From Sphingobium lignivorans (GTDB lineage Bacteria; Pseudomonadota; Alphaproteobacteria; Sphingomonadales; Sphingomonadaceae), in NCBI RefSeq assembly GCF_014203955.1, contig NZ_JACHKA010000001.1, forward strand, positions 3,379,001-3,443,000: a DNA stretch of 64,000 bases, given 5' to 3'. The notes under the pieces are model-generated. The model saw nothing but the letters and a program-made list of their open reading frames with translations. It was not told the DNA's origin and did no database searches. Both the position numbers and the translations under genes were made by a program. Positions 29,414 through 38,101 of the stretch are shown here, one piece after another (position 1 is the stretch's first letter; the number at the start of each line of letters is the position of its first letter).

Positions 29414-30205
29414 ATGGCGAATCTCGTCCCTTCCCGACCGGGCACGGTCTATCTCGTGGGTGCCGGCCCCGGTGATCCGGAGCTGCTCACGCTGCGTGCC
29501 GCGCGCCTCATCGGCAGCGCGCGCCTCATCGTCCATGACGGGCTGGTCGACCCGGCGATCCTCGCGCTTGCACCGGCAACCGCGGAACTGATCTCGGTCG
29601 CCAAACAGCGCTCGCGCCATTCGATGAAACAGGACGCGATCAATTCGCTGCTCGTCGCCGAAGCGCTTGGCGGGCGGGACGTCGTACGGCTGAAGGGCGG
29701 CGACCCGTTCATCTTCGGGCGTGGCGGCGAGGAGCAGGATGCCTGCCGCGAGGCGGGCGTGCCATGCGAGGTCGTGCCCGGCATCAGTGCGGCGATCGGC
29801 GGCGGCGCGAGCGCGCGCCTGCCCCTCACGCATCGCGACGATGCCAGCATCGTCAGCTTCGTCGCCGGCCAGTGCAAGGGCCTTTCCGGCCAGAACTGGT
29901 CCGGCCTTGCCGGTGCGGGGCGGACGCTGGTCATCTACATGGGCCTCGCCACCGCGCAGGACATTGCCGAGAAGCTGATGGCCGACGGCCTCTCGCCGCA
30001 CACGCCGGTGGCGATCATCGAGAATGCCACGCGGCCGGGGCAGCGCGTGCTGCGCACCCTGCTTGCCGATCTCGGCGATCTTGTCGCCCGGGCAGGCGTC
30101 CGCAGCCCGGGCCTCATCGTCGTCGGCGAGGTGGCCTTGCGCGCGGATGCCGTCGATTGCCTGATGCGCACTCAACCTGACAGTCTTGGAGCCATGCAGC
30201 CATGA
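29414..30205 (+). CDS. cobA: uroporphyrinogen-III C-methyltransferase
   Basis: SAM-dependent methyltransferase of 263 residues that makes precorrin-2 on the way to siroheme, the cofactor of the sulfite reductase encoded two genes downstream. Signatures are YLVGAGPGDPELLTLRA (residues 13-29), VRLKGGDPFIFGRGGEE (about 93) and VPGISAAIG. The oxidase and ferrochelatase (CysG N-terminal) domain is absent, so that activity must be encoded elsewhere. GAGG lies four bases before the ATG. It overlaps the DUF2849 gene by 4 bp (ATGA) and opens the operon cobA-DUF2849-cysI-DUF934-cysH. Confidence 0.95.
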   Translation: MANLVPSRPGTVYLVGAGPGDPELLTLRAARLIGSARLIVHDGLVDPAILALAPATAELISVAKQRSRHSMKQDAINSLLVAEALGGRDVVRLKGGDPFIFGRGGEEQDACREAGVPCEVVPGISAAIGGGASARLPLTHRDDASIVSFVAGQCKGLSGQNWSGLAGAGRTLVIYMGLATAQDIAEKLMADGLSPHTPVAIIENATRPGQRVLRTLLADLGDLVARAGVRSPGLIVVGEVALRADAVDCLMRTQPDSLGAMQP

Positions 30206-30498
30206 ACATCCTTACCGGCAACGACCTCGCGACCGGGGACGTCATCTGGTGGACCGGCGAGGACTGGTCCCTCCATGTGGACGATGCCGTGGACGTGGGC
30301 GACAAGGGTGAGGAAATCGCCCAGGCGCAAGCCGCCGCCCGCAACGTCGTCGTGCCTTATGTCATCGAGGCAGAGCGTGACGGCACGGGCATCCGCCCCG
30401 CGCACATCAAGGAACGCATCCGCGCGCTCGGACCGACGGTGCGCCTCGATCTCAGCCTCAAACCCGCCGACCCTTCGGCCGGCAACTGGGTGATCTGA
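30202..30498 (+). CDS. DUF2849 family protein
   Basis: A 98-residue cytoplasmic protein of the DUF2849 family, consistently found between siroheme methyltransferase and sulfite reductase genes in alphaproteobacteria. The N-terminal half, LTGNDLATGDVIWWTGEDWS, and the later VVVPYVIEAERDGTGIRPAHIKERIR segment are family features. No catalytic motif is evident; an accessory role in sulfite reduction is inferred from context only. It overlaps cobA by 4 bp, and cysI begins two bases after its stop. Confidence 0.88.
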   Translation: MNILTGNDLATGDVIWWTGEDWSLHVDDAVDVGDKGEEIAQAQAAARNVVVPYVIEAERDGTGIRPAHIKERIRALGPTVRLDLSLKPADPSAGNWVI

Positions 30499-30500
30499 CC

Positions 30501-32132
30501 ATGTATCGTTACGACCAATATGACCAGGCCATGGTGGACGCGCGCGTCGCCGAGTTCCGCGACCAGACGCAGCGCCGCCTTGATGGCCAGCTCAGCGAGG
30601 AGCAGTTCCGGCCGCTGCGGCTGATGAACGGCCTCTATCTCCAGCTCCATGCCTATATGCTGCGCGTGGCCGTGCCCTACGGCACGCTCAGCGGGCGGCA
30701 GATGCGGATGCTGGCGCATATCGCCCGCAAATATGACCGGGACTACGGGCATTTCACGACTCGCCAGAACATCCAGTTCAACTGGATCAAGCTGTCCGAC
30801 GCGCCGGACATCCTCGCCGAGCTGGCAACGGTGGAGATGCATGCCATCCAGACCAGCGGCAATTGCATCCGCAACATCTCGTCGGACCAGTATGCCGGCG
30901 TCTCGGTGGACGAGGTCACCGATCCGCGACCGCTTGCCGAGCTGCTGCGCCAGTGGTCGAGCTTCCACCCGGAATTCACCTATCTGCCCCGCAAGTTCAA
31001 GATCGCGGTGATCGCCAGCCCCACGGATCGCTCGGCGATGCGGCTGCACGACATCGGCCTCGAACTGGTCGAGCGGGACGGCGTCGTCGGCGCGCGGGTG
31101 TTCGCCGGCGGCGGCATGGGCCGCACGCCCATGATCGCGCCGGAAATCCGCGACTTCGTGCCGTTCGGGGAAATCGTCTCCTATCTGGAGGCGTGCCTGC
31201 GCGTGTACAATCGCCACGGCCGGCGCGACAACAAGTACAAGGCGCGCATCAAGATCCTCGTCCACGAGATGGGCCGCGACGAATATCGCCGGCAGGTCGA
31301 GGAAGAATTCGCGCATATGAAGACGCTGGGGCTCGATCCGCCGCTGGCCGAGCTGGAGCGGATCGCCGCGCAATTCGCGCCGCCGCCTTATGAAGCCGGC
31401 CTCGCGGACGAGATTGACCTGTCCGATCGCGATTTCGCCCAGTGGATGGAGACGCAGGTGAAGCCGCACAAGGTGCCGGGCTATGCCATCGTCAACATCA
31501 GCCTCAAGCCGATCGGGGGCATTCCGGGCGATGCCTCGTCCGCCCAGATCGACCTCATAGCCGACCTCGCCGAGCGCTACAGCTTCGACGAGCTGCGCGT
31601 GACGCATGCCCAGAACATCGTGCTGGCGCATGTGAAGAAGGCCGATCTCCACGCAATCTGGAGAGCGCTGGAAGCAGCCGACCTGGCGACGCCCAATCTG
31701 GACCTCATCAGCGACATCATCGCCTGCCCCGGCCTGGATTATTGCAGCCTCGCCAATGCGCGCTCGATTCCCGTCGCGCAGAAGATCGCGCAGCGCTTCG
31801 CCGATATCGACCGGCAGAAGGAGCTGGGCGAACTCAAGCTCAAGATCAGCGGCTGCATCAATGCCTGCGGCCACCATCATGCCGGCAACATCGGCATTCT
31901 CGGCGTGGACCGCAAAGGCGTGGAGAATTTCCAGCTCCTCCTCGGCGGATCGGGCGCGGAGGATGTCGCGCTCGGCCAGATCGTCGGCCCCGGCTTCGAT
32001 GAGAACGGCGTCGTGGATGCGGTGGAGAAAGCCACCGACGTCTATCTGGCGCATCGCATCGATGGAGAGCGGTTCGTCGACACGTTCCGCCGGATCGGCA
32101 TGGCGCCGTTCAAGGAGGCGATTTATGCCTGA
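30501..32132 (+). CDS. cysI: nitrite/sulfite reductase, siroheme hemoprotein (assimilatory sulfite reductase)
   Basis: Siroheme and [4Fe-4S] enzyme of 543 residues that reduces sulfite to sulfide. The two ferredoxin-like half domains and siroheme domains are visible, with TRQNIQFNWIKL near residue 87 and SSDQYAGVSVDEV. Cluster ligands lie in ACPGLDYC (about residue 414) and GCINACGHHH (about 452), the Cys-X5-Cys...Cys-X3-Cys pattern of the family. Length is shorter than E. coli CysI (570). No cysJ flavoprotein gene is adjacent, so electrons may come from ferredoxin. Confidence 0.95.
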   Translation: MYRYDQYDQAMVDARVAEFRDQTQRRLDGQLSEEQFRPLRLMNGLYLQLHAYMLRVAVPYGTLSGRQMRMLAHIARKYDRDYGHFTTRQNIQFNWIKLSDAPDILAELATVEMHAIQTSGNCIRNISSDQYAGVSVDEVTDPRPLAELLRQWSSFHPEFTYLPRKFKIAVIASPTDRSAMRLHDIGLELVERDGVVGARVFAGGGMGRTPMIAPEIRDFVPFGEIVSYLEACLRVYNRHGRRDNKYKARIKILVHEMGRDEYRRQVEEEFAHMKTLGLDPPLAELERIAAQFAPPPYEAGLADEIDLSDRDFAQWMETQVKPHKVPGYAIVNISLKPIGGIPGDASSAQIDLIADLAERYSFDELRVTHAQNIVLAHVKKADLHAIWRALEAADLATPNLDLISDIIACPGLDYCSLANARSIPVAQKIAQRFADIDRQKELGELKLKISGCINACGHHHAGNIGILGVDRKGVENFQLLLGGSGAEDVALGQIVGPGFDENGVVDAVEKATDVYLAHRIDGERFVDTFRRIGMAPFKEAIYA

Positions 32133-32180
32133 ACATGCTTCGCGCGCGGTCCGCCCCGGCCAGATTTCCGGAGAAACCGC

Positions 32181-32621
32181 ATGATGGAATTCCTGTCCCT
32201 GAGGGAAACCGGCGAAGCGGCCGAATTGCCGGCCGTCACGCTGGAAGCCTTTTCCGGCCAGAGCAACGCGACCGCAGTGCGGATCGAACCGGGCGAGGAT
32301 GCGCGGGAGCTGCTGCCGCACCTGGACCGCATCGCGCTGGTCGAGATCAACTTCCCGAGCTTCGGCGACGGGCGCGGCTATTCGGCGGCCCGCATCCTGC
32401 GTGAGGCGGGCTACACGGGCGAGCTGCGCGCGGTGGGCGATGTCGCGGTCGATCAGCTCAGCCACATGATCCGCTGCGGCTTCGACAGCTTCACGCCCGA
32501 CAAGCCGCTCGACCCGGCGCTGGTGGACGCGACATTGGCGCTCTTCCCGCACCGCTACCAGAAAGCGGTCGATGCCACGCGGCCGGTCTGGGCCCTTCGG
32601 CATGGCCAAGATCATGGGTGA
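32181..32621 (+). CDS. DUF934 family protein
   Basis: A 146-residue protein of the DUF934 family, a steady neighbour of cysI and cysH in proteobacteria. The core is VEINFPSFGDGRGYSAARIL followed by LRAVGDVAVDQLSHMIRCGFDSF, which are family hallmarks. It has one Cys and no known cofactor motif; a helper role for the sulfite reductase is inferred. GGAGAAA precedes the double ATG at 32181; the second ATG is an equal candidate. Its 3' end overlaps cysH. Confidence 0.88.
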   Translation: MMEFLSLRETGEAAELPAVTLEAFSGQSNATAVRIEPGEDARELLPHLDRIALVEINFPSFGDGRGYSAARILREAGYTGELRAVGDVAVDQLSHMIRCGFDSFTPDKPLDPALVDATLALFPHRYQKAVDATRPVWALRHGQDHG

Positions 32622-33393
32622 GGCCGCACGCAAGATCGATCGGATCGACACTGCCCCGCGCTGGACGCAGGCCGATGCCGATGCGCTCAACGCCCGCTTC
32701 GAGGGCGTGGATGCCGGCACGATGCTGCGCACCTTGCTGCGGGAAGGCAATCTAGGCAAGGTGGCGGTCGTCTCGTCCTTCGGGACGGAAAGCGCCGTGC
32801 TGCTGCATCTGGTTGCCGCGGCGGATCGCGACACGCCGGTCGTCTTCGTCGATACGCTCAAGATGTTCCCCGAGACGCTGGAATATCGCGACACGCTCGT
32901 GCAGATGCTGGGCTTCACGCACAGCGAAGTCGTGACGCCCGACCCCGAGATGCTGGCGCGGAAGGACGACAAGGGCCTGCGCTGGTCCTATGATCCGGAT
33001 GGCTGCTGCGCCATCCGCAAGGTCGAGCCGCTTGCCCGCGCCAAGGCCGGGCTGGACACGTGGATTTCCGGCCGCAAGGCTTTCCAGTCCGTCACCCGGC
33101 AGAATCTGCCGCGCTTCGAGATCGAGGACGGCCGGCTCAAGATCAATCCGCTGGGCGACTGGGACAAGGCCGCGCTCGACGCCTATTTCGCGGCACATAC
33201 CCTGCCCCGCCATCCGCTGGAAGCACAGGGCTATCTTTCCATCGGCTGCGAGCCCTGCACCAGCAAGGTGATGCCGGGCGAAGACCCCCGTGCGGGGCGC
33301 TGGCGCGGCTGGGACAAGGTGGAATGCGGCATCCACACCATTTCCACGCCAAGAGGCGACCCGGACGATCCGGCCAACCAGCCGGCGTTCTGA
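32602..33393 (+). CDS. cysH: phosphoadenylyl-/adenylyl-sulfate reductase (APS type)
   Basis: Thioredoxin-dependent reductase of 263 residues that releases sulfite from activated sulfate. The PP-loop motif SSFGTESAVLLH is near residue 60. The Cys pairs GCCAIRKVEPL and CEPCTSK are those that ligate a [4Fe-4S] cluster in APS-reducing enzymes, and the catalytic Cys is in VECGIHT near the C-terminus. It therefore probably acts on adenylyl sulfate directly. The start is ATG 32602 or 32614; both overlap DUF934. No cysN, cysD or cysC is nearby. Confidence 0.93.
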   Translation: MAKIMGEAARKIDRIDTAPRWTQADADALNARFEGVDAGTMLRTLLREGNLGKVAVVSSFGTESAVLLHLVAAADRDTPVVFVDTLKMFPETLEYRDTLVQMLGFTHSEVVTPDPEMLARKDDKGLRWSYDPDGCCAIRKVEPLARAKAGLDTWISGRKAFQSVTRQNLPRFEIEDGRLKINPLGDWDKAALDAYFAAHTLPRHPLEAQGYLSIGCEPCTSKVMPGEDPRAGRWRGWDKVECGIHTISTPRGDPDDPANQPAF

Positions 33394-33487
33394 CGGGCGG
33401 CCCCGGGGACTTTGCCAGCGAAAGCGCAGTGTCCCGCGGCAGCACCTTTGCTATCGTGAGCGACCTCCGTCACGGAAGGCGCGCGGC

Positions 33488-34072
33488 ATGAGCATCGACC
33501 GATCGCAGGGCTGGGACGCCATTGCCGATCAATTCATGGCGGTGCGATCCCTCGTGGGCGCCAAGCGCGTGCGCGACTGGGCGCGGGACGCCCTGCCCCC
33601 GGGCGCCGCCATCCTGGACCTGGGATGCGGATCGGGCGTACCGATGGCTGAGACGCTGATCGACGCGGGCTTCGATCTGTTCGGGATCGATGCATCGCCC
33701 CGCATGATCGAGGCGTTCCGCGCGCGCTTTCCGGACAGGCCGAGTGCATGCGAGGCCGCGCAGGACAGCACCTTCTTCCACCGGCCCTTCGATGCCGCCA
33801 TCGCGATCGGCCTGCTGTTTCTGCTCCCGCCGGAGGATCAACGAGCACTGGTGAGCAACGTGGCCGGGGCCCTGCATCCCGGCGGGCGCTTCCTGTTCAC
33901 CGCGCCGCGGCAGGCCTGCGCATGGCAGGACCGGCTGACCGGGCGCCGCTCGGTCTCGCTGGGCGAGCATGTCTATGAGGAGATGCTCGCCGCCGCAGGC
34001 CTGTCACTGCTTGACCGCTTCATGGACGAAGGCGGAAACCTCTATCATGACGCGGCAAGGCCGGGGCTCTGA
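33488..34072 (+). CDS. class I SAM-dependent methyltransferase
   Basis: A 194-residue methyltransferase. The SAM-binding motif I is AILDLGCGSGVPMAE (residues 39-53), followed by the acidic loop FGIDASPRMIEAF and motif IV-like AIAIGLLFLLPPEDQ. Methyl acceptor is unknown. The ATG has GGAAGG about 8 nt upstream. It is a short single gene lying 95 bp after cysH and 92 bp before the flavoprotein, so it may be an appendage to the sulfur operon transcript, which lacks an obvious terminator. Confidence 0.88.
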   Translation: MSIDRSQGWDAIADQFMAVRSLVGAKRVRDWARDALPPGAAILDLGCGSGVPMAETLIDAGFDLFGIDASPRMIEAFRARFPDRPSACEAAQDSTFFHRPFDAAIAIGLLFLLPPEDQRALVSNVAGALHPGGRFLFTAPRQACAWQDRLTGRRSVSLGEHVYEEMLAAAGLSLLDRFMDEGGNLYHDAARPGL

Positions 34073-34163
34073 CGCGCGATCGGGAAGGCAAGGGCCTTCG
34101 ATGAAAGAGGACGCTCCCCAGCTTTTTCGAGACGTTCAAGTTTCGGCACGCTAAGGCGCGCCC

Positions 34164-35348
34164 ATGCCTTCGCCCCCCGCCCCTTATGACGCGATCATCC
34201 TCGGCGCGGGTGCGGCCGGGCTCATGTGTGCGGCGGTGGCCGGGCAGCGCGGACGGCGGGTCCTCCTGATCGATCATGCCGAGGCACCGGGCAAGAAGAT
34301 CCTCATTTCGGGCGGCGGCCGCTGCAATTTCACCAACATCCACACCGCTCCCGACCGCTATCTCTCGCAGAACCCGCATTTCGCCCGCTCCGCGCTCAGC
34401 CGCTACACCGCGCAGGATTTCCTTGCCCTCGTCGAGAGCCACGGCATCGCCTGGCACGAGAAGACGCTGGGGCAGCTCTTCTGCGACGGGTCCGCGCGGC
34501 AGATCGTTGCCATGCTGCTGGAGGAATGCGCGAAAGGCGCGGTCGAGCTGCGCTGCGGGCAGGGGGTCAGCGAAGTCGATCATGCCGATGGCCTGTTCCG
34601 CGTTCTGGCGGGCGGGCAATCCGCCACGGCCCCCGCGCTGGTGATCGCGACCGGCGGCCCCTCGATCCCGAAGATGGGCGCCACCGGCTTTGCTTATGAG
34701 CTCGGCCGCCGCTTCGGTCTCAAGATCGTCCAGCCCCGCCCCGCGCTCGTGCCCCTGACCTTGAGCGGAGCGGACGCGCTGTTTCGCGACCTGTCGGGCG
34801 TCTCGACCCCGGTCGTGGCGCGCTGCGGGAAAATGGCGTTTCGGGAAGCAGCCTTGTTCACGCATCGCGGCCTTTCCGGCCCGGCGATCCTGCAGATCTC
34901 CTCTTACTGGAAACATGGGGAAGATATCGCCATCGACTATCTGCCCGATCACGCCGCCGACTGGTTGCTCATCGCCAAGCGGACGAGCCCCCGCGCGACG
35001 GTGCGCCGCGTGCTGCGCCACGCCCTGCCCGAGCGACTGGCCGACGCTCTCGACGCGCGGCTCGCGCTCGCTGGCGACCTTGGCAATCTGTCGGACCGCG
35101 CGCTTGGGGCTGCGCAGGCGCGCCTTGCCGACTGGCGCTTCACGCCGACCGGCTCGGAGGGTTTCGCCAAGGCCGAGGTCACCGCGGGCGGCATCGATAC
35201 CGATGGCCTGTCGTCCCGCACGATGGAAAGCCGCCGCCTCCCCGGCCTCTATGCGATTGGCGAGGCCGTGGACGTCACCGGCTGGCTCGGCGGCTATAAT
35301 TTCCAGTGGGCCTGGGCCAGCGCACGCGCCGCGGGGGAAGCGCTGTAA
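34164..35348 (+). CDS. NAD(P)/FAD-dependent oxidoreductase of the HI0933/BaiN family
   Basis: Flavoprotein of 394 residues. The FAD dinucleotide motif IILGAGAAGLMCAAVAGQRG sits at residues 11-30 and is followed by PGKKILISGGGRCNFTN (about 48), a strong family signature. Further on LVIATGGPSIPKMGATG, FTHRGLSGPAILQIS and ITA-type VTAGGIDTDGLSSRTMESR with a closing GEAVDVTGWLGGYN complete the family layout. Members of this group reduce or oxidise diverse substrates; the function is not defined here. It has no close operon partner. Confidence 0.9.
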   Translation: MPSPPAPYDAIILGAGAAGLMCAAVAGQRGRRVLLIDHAEAPGKKILISGGGRCNFTNIHTAPDRYLSQNPHFARSALSRYTAQDFLALVESHGIAWHEKTLGQLFCDGSARQIVAMLLEECAKGAVELRCGQGVSEVDHADGLFRVLAGGQSATAPALVIATGGPSIPKMGATGFAYELGRRFGLKIVQPRPALVPLTLSGADALFRDLSGVSTPVVARCGKMAFREAALFTHRGLSGPAILQISSYWKHGEDIAIDYLPDHAADWLLIAKRTSPRATVRRVLRHALPERLADALDARLALAGDLGNLSDRALGAAQARLADWRFTPTGSEGFAKAEVTAGGIDTDGLSSRTMESRRLPGLYAIGEAVDVTGWLGGYNFQWAWASARAAGEAL

Positions 35349-35490
35349 GTCAACAAAGTGTGGCCCGCGCACGGCGAGGCGGGCAGCGACAGGCGGCGCC
35401 CGGCGGAAAATGCGCACCACGAAATTATGTTGCGACGAGCCGCCAGAACGCTACGTTCCCGCCATCCCGCAATCGACGGAGCCGCCCAAT

Positions 35491-37308
35491 ATGAAACGCC
35501 GCGATTTTCTCCTCACCACCGCCGCAACCGCGCTCGTCAGCATGACGCCGCGCGCCTTCGCGCAGAGCGCCGCGCCTTCGGACGGTCTGCCGGCCCTCGA
35601 TGCCACGTTCGAAAAGATCTTCGAGATGATGGTCGACAATTCGCCGCAAATGGCAACGCAACTTGGCCTCGACAAAGGGCCGCGCGCGCCGATGAAGGCG
35701 AAGCTGGACGATAACAGTCTGCAGGCCGTGACGGACGATCTCGCGCTGACCCGTCGGGCGCTCGCCATGCTCGACGCGTTCAAGGACAGGCCGCTGGGCG
35801 ACAAGGATGCGCTGAACCTCGCCTGCGTGCGTTATACGCTCGAGCGCGGTTTGGTGGCTGGCGGAAAGTACGATCTGTCCTCCATCGGTCGGCCCTATCG
35901 CATCTTCCAGCAGGGCGGCGCCTATTTCAGCACACCCGACTTCCTGAACAGCGCGCACACCATCGCGACGAAGACGGATTGCGAGGCCTATCTCTCGCGC
36001 CTGGCCGCCTTTGCCACCGAGCTGGACAATGACAGCGAGGTGCAGAAAGCCTATGCACAGCGCGGCTATCTCGCGCCGGCCTGGTCGCTTGACCTAACCC
36101 TGGGCCAGATGCGGACCCTGCGCGGGCAGCCGGCCGCAAGCTGCTCCATGACCAGATCGCTGGCCGATCGCGCGGCAAAGGCGGGCGTCGCGGGTGACTG
36201 GGCTGCCGAGGCCGCGAAGATCGTCGCGGAGAAGGTCTACCCCGCGCTCGATCGGCAAATCGCGCTTGTCGAGCAGCTGAAGCCCGGCTCGGCGGCAGGG
36301 GACGGCGTGTGGCGCGTCCCGCGCGGCGACGAGATCTATGCCGATGCGCTGGCCCAATCCACCACCACCACGATGAGCCCGGACGAAGTCCACCAGATGG
36401 GTCTCGATCAGGTCCGCGAGATCAGTGCTGCGCTGGACGTGATCCTGCGTGACAACGGCCTGACGCAAGGCAGCGTGGGCGCCCGCCTGACCGCGCTCAA
36501 TGCTCGCCCCGACCAGCTTTATCCGGACACGGCCGAGGGGCGCGCCGCACTGCTCAAGAGCCTCAACGACGATTATCTCAAGTGCAAGGCGCTGCTGCCC
36601 AAGGCGTTCAACAACCCCAGCAATGCCCCGCTGGAAATCCGCGCGGTACCGGTCGAGATTCAGGACGGCGCGTCCAACGGCTATTATCGCCGCGCCGCAC
36701 TGGATGGATCGCGTCCCGCCATCTATTACATCAATCTCAAGGACGTGGCCGACTGGCCGAAATATGGCCTGCCCGCCCTCACTTATCATGAGGCGGTGCC
36801 CGGCCATCATCTGCAGATCTCGACGATGCAGGAAGCCGGCGCGCTGCCCACGCTGCGCCGCGTGGGTGGCTTCAGTGCCTATAGCGAGGGCTGGGCCCTT
36901 TATGCGGAGGAAGTCGCCGACGAGCTGGGCGCTTATGCAACGCCGCTGGAGCGGGCGGGCTATCTCCAGTCCTTCCTCTTCCGCGCCGCGCGCCTTGCCG
37001 TGGACACCGGCCTGCACGCCAAGCGATGGACTCGCGAGCAGGCGACGAAATACATGGTCGACGTCACGGGCTTCGCGGAGCCGCGCTGCCAGCGCGAGGT
37101 CGAGCGCTATTGCACGCAGCCCGGCCAGGCATGCAGCTACAAGGTCGGCCACGCCGCCTGGACGCGCGCACGCGCCAAGGCCCAGGCAACGCTGGGCGAC
37201 CGGTTCGACCTCAAGACCTTCCATGAAGTGCTGAAGGACGGCGCCATGCCGCTCACCATCCTCGAGCAGCGCATCGAGGCCCGCACGGCAGCGCTCCTGA
37301 AGGCCTGA
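35491..37308 (+). CDS. DUF885 family exported zinc metallopeptidase-like protein
   Basis: Protein of 605 residues with a twin-arginine-type signal MKRRDFLLTTAATALVS and cleavage near AFAQ. The DUF885 catalytic zinc motif HEAVPGHHLQ stands at about residue 432, with the expected downstream Glu in SEGWALYAEE, so it is a gluzincin-like peptidase of the M32/DUF885 type, probably acting in the periplasm on small peptides. Length fits the family. The ATG at 35491 is the first with a protein-like N-terminus. It ends before two tandem hairpins. Confidence 0.9.
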   Translation: MKRRDFLLTTAATALVSMTPRAFAQSAAPSDGLPALDATFEKIFEMMVDNSPQMATQLGLDKGPRAPMKAKLDDNSLQAVTDDLALTRRALAMLDAFKDRPLGDKDALNLACVRYTLERGLVAGGKYDLSSIGRPYRIFQQGGAYFSTPDFLNSAHTIATKTDCEAYLSRLAAFATELDNDSEVQKAYAQRGYLAPAWSLDLTLGQMRTLRGQPAASCSMTRSLADRAAKAGVAGDWAAEAAKIVAEKVYPALDRQIALVEQLKPGSAAGDGVWRVPRGDEIYADALAQSTTTTMSPDEVHQMGLDQVREISAALDVILRDNGLTQGSVGARLTALNARPDQLYPDTAEGRAALLKSLNDDYLKCKALLPKAFNNPSNAPLEIRAVPVEIQDGASNGYYRRAALDGSRPAIYYINLKDVADWPKYGLPALTYHEAVPGHHLQISTMQEAGALPTLRRVGGFSAYSEGWALYAEEVADELGAYATPLERAGYLQSFLFRAARLAVDTGLHAKRWTREQATKYMVDVTGFAEPRCQREVERYCTQPGQACSYKVGHAAWTRARAKAQATLGDRFDLKTFHEVLKDGAMPLTILEQRIEARTAALLKA

Positions 37309-37319
37309 TCTAACGGCGA

Positions 37320-37380
37320 GGCTCCCGCCCCCGCGCGGGAGCCGACATGCAGCGGGAAGGAAGGCGCGCCCCTCCTTCCC
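37320..37380. terminator. two tandem hairpins after the DUF885 gene
   Basis: The first stem is 9 bp (37320-37328 with 37335-37343), the second 8 bp (37354-37361 with 37373-37380). Neither has a T tract, so termination efficiency is uncertain; together they occupy most of the gap before the GFA gene. Confidence 0.4.
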
Positions 37381-37475
37381 GACGCTTGCCTTGTGTCGAG
37401 GCGCCGGGAAATTGACGGCGGAAAAGCGGAACCGGCCCGCCGCTCCATCCGTTTGCCCGGCGAAAGGATCTGGCC

Positions 37476-37964
37476 ATGCCTCTCGCGCTTCATGGATCAT
37501 GCCACTGCGGCAAAGTTCGCTTCTCCGCGCAAAGCCATGCGCCGGTCCCCTTCATGCGCTGCTATTGCTCGATATGCCGCAAGACCGCCGGGGGCGGCGG
37601 ATATGCGATCAATCTTCACGCCGACAGCCGCACGCTGAAGGTCGAGGGCGAAACCACCGTCTATCATGCCACGCTGGATGACGGCGCGGGCGGATGCAGC
37701 ACCAGCACCGGCGAGCGCCATTTCTGCGCCGCCTGCGCCAGTGCCTTGTGGGTGTTCAGCCCGGAATATCCCGAGCTTTTCCATCCCTTCGCCTCGGCCA
37801 TCGACAGCGAGCTGCCCAGGGCGCCCGCACTGGTTCACATGATGCTCGGGTCGAAGGCAGGCTGGGTTCAGCCGGAGATCGGCCCGGACGACCAGTGTTT
37901 CGAAGCTTATCCCGACGAGACGCTGGAAGACTGGCACCGGGCGCGGGGGCTCTGGGTCGATTAG
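37476..37964 (+). CDS. GFA family (glutathione-dependent formaldehyde-activating fold) zinc protein
   Basis: A 162-residue protein with the Mss4-like zinc fold. Two ligand sets are seen: GSCHCGKVRF near the N-terminus and FMRCYCSICRKTAGGG near residue 26 and FCAACASALW near 78. This Cys-x-Cys-x-Cys pattern is that of the GFA/CENP-V family. Despite the name, many members have no proven role in formaldehyde metabolism, and none is implied here by neighbours. It is followed by a repeat element in the gap before dnaB. Confidence 0.88.
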   Translation: MPLALHGSCHCGKVRFSAQSHAPVPFMRCYCSICRKTAGGGGYAINLHADSRTLKVEGETTVYHATLDDGAGGCSTSTGERHFCAACASALWVFSPEYPELFHPFASAIDSELPRAPALVHMMLGSKAGWVQPEIGPDDQCFEAYPDETLEDWHRARGLWVD

Positions 37965-37975
37965 GCGACACGGGC

Positions 37976-38062
37976 AATTCCGAGGCCATGGCGGCGCACC
38001 ATATCGTCATGAACGACGTCCAAAAATGGCTGAAAAGCTGGCTTCGGGCCCCCTCAAAGTCC
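37976..38062. repeat. dispersed intergenic repeat, copy 1
   Basis: The 35-nt stretch beginning AATTCCGAGGCCATGG (37976-38010) matches 61434-61468 at 33 of 35 positions. A second block, GGCTGAAAAGCTGGCTTCGG and flanks (38022-38062), matches 61581-61619 with small indels. In this copy the two blocks are joined by about 11 bp; in copy 2 a 103-bp palindrome sits between them. Confidence 0.75.
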
Positions 38063-38101
38063 GCAGATTTGCGCGTGCTGCCGAACGCCCCGGCGCTTCG
38101 C

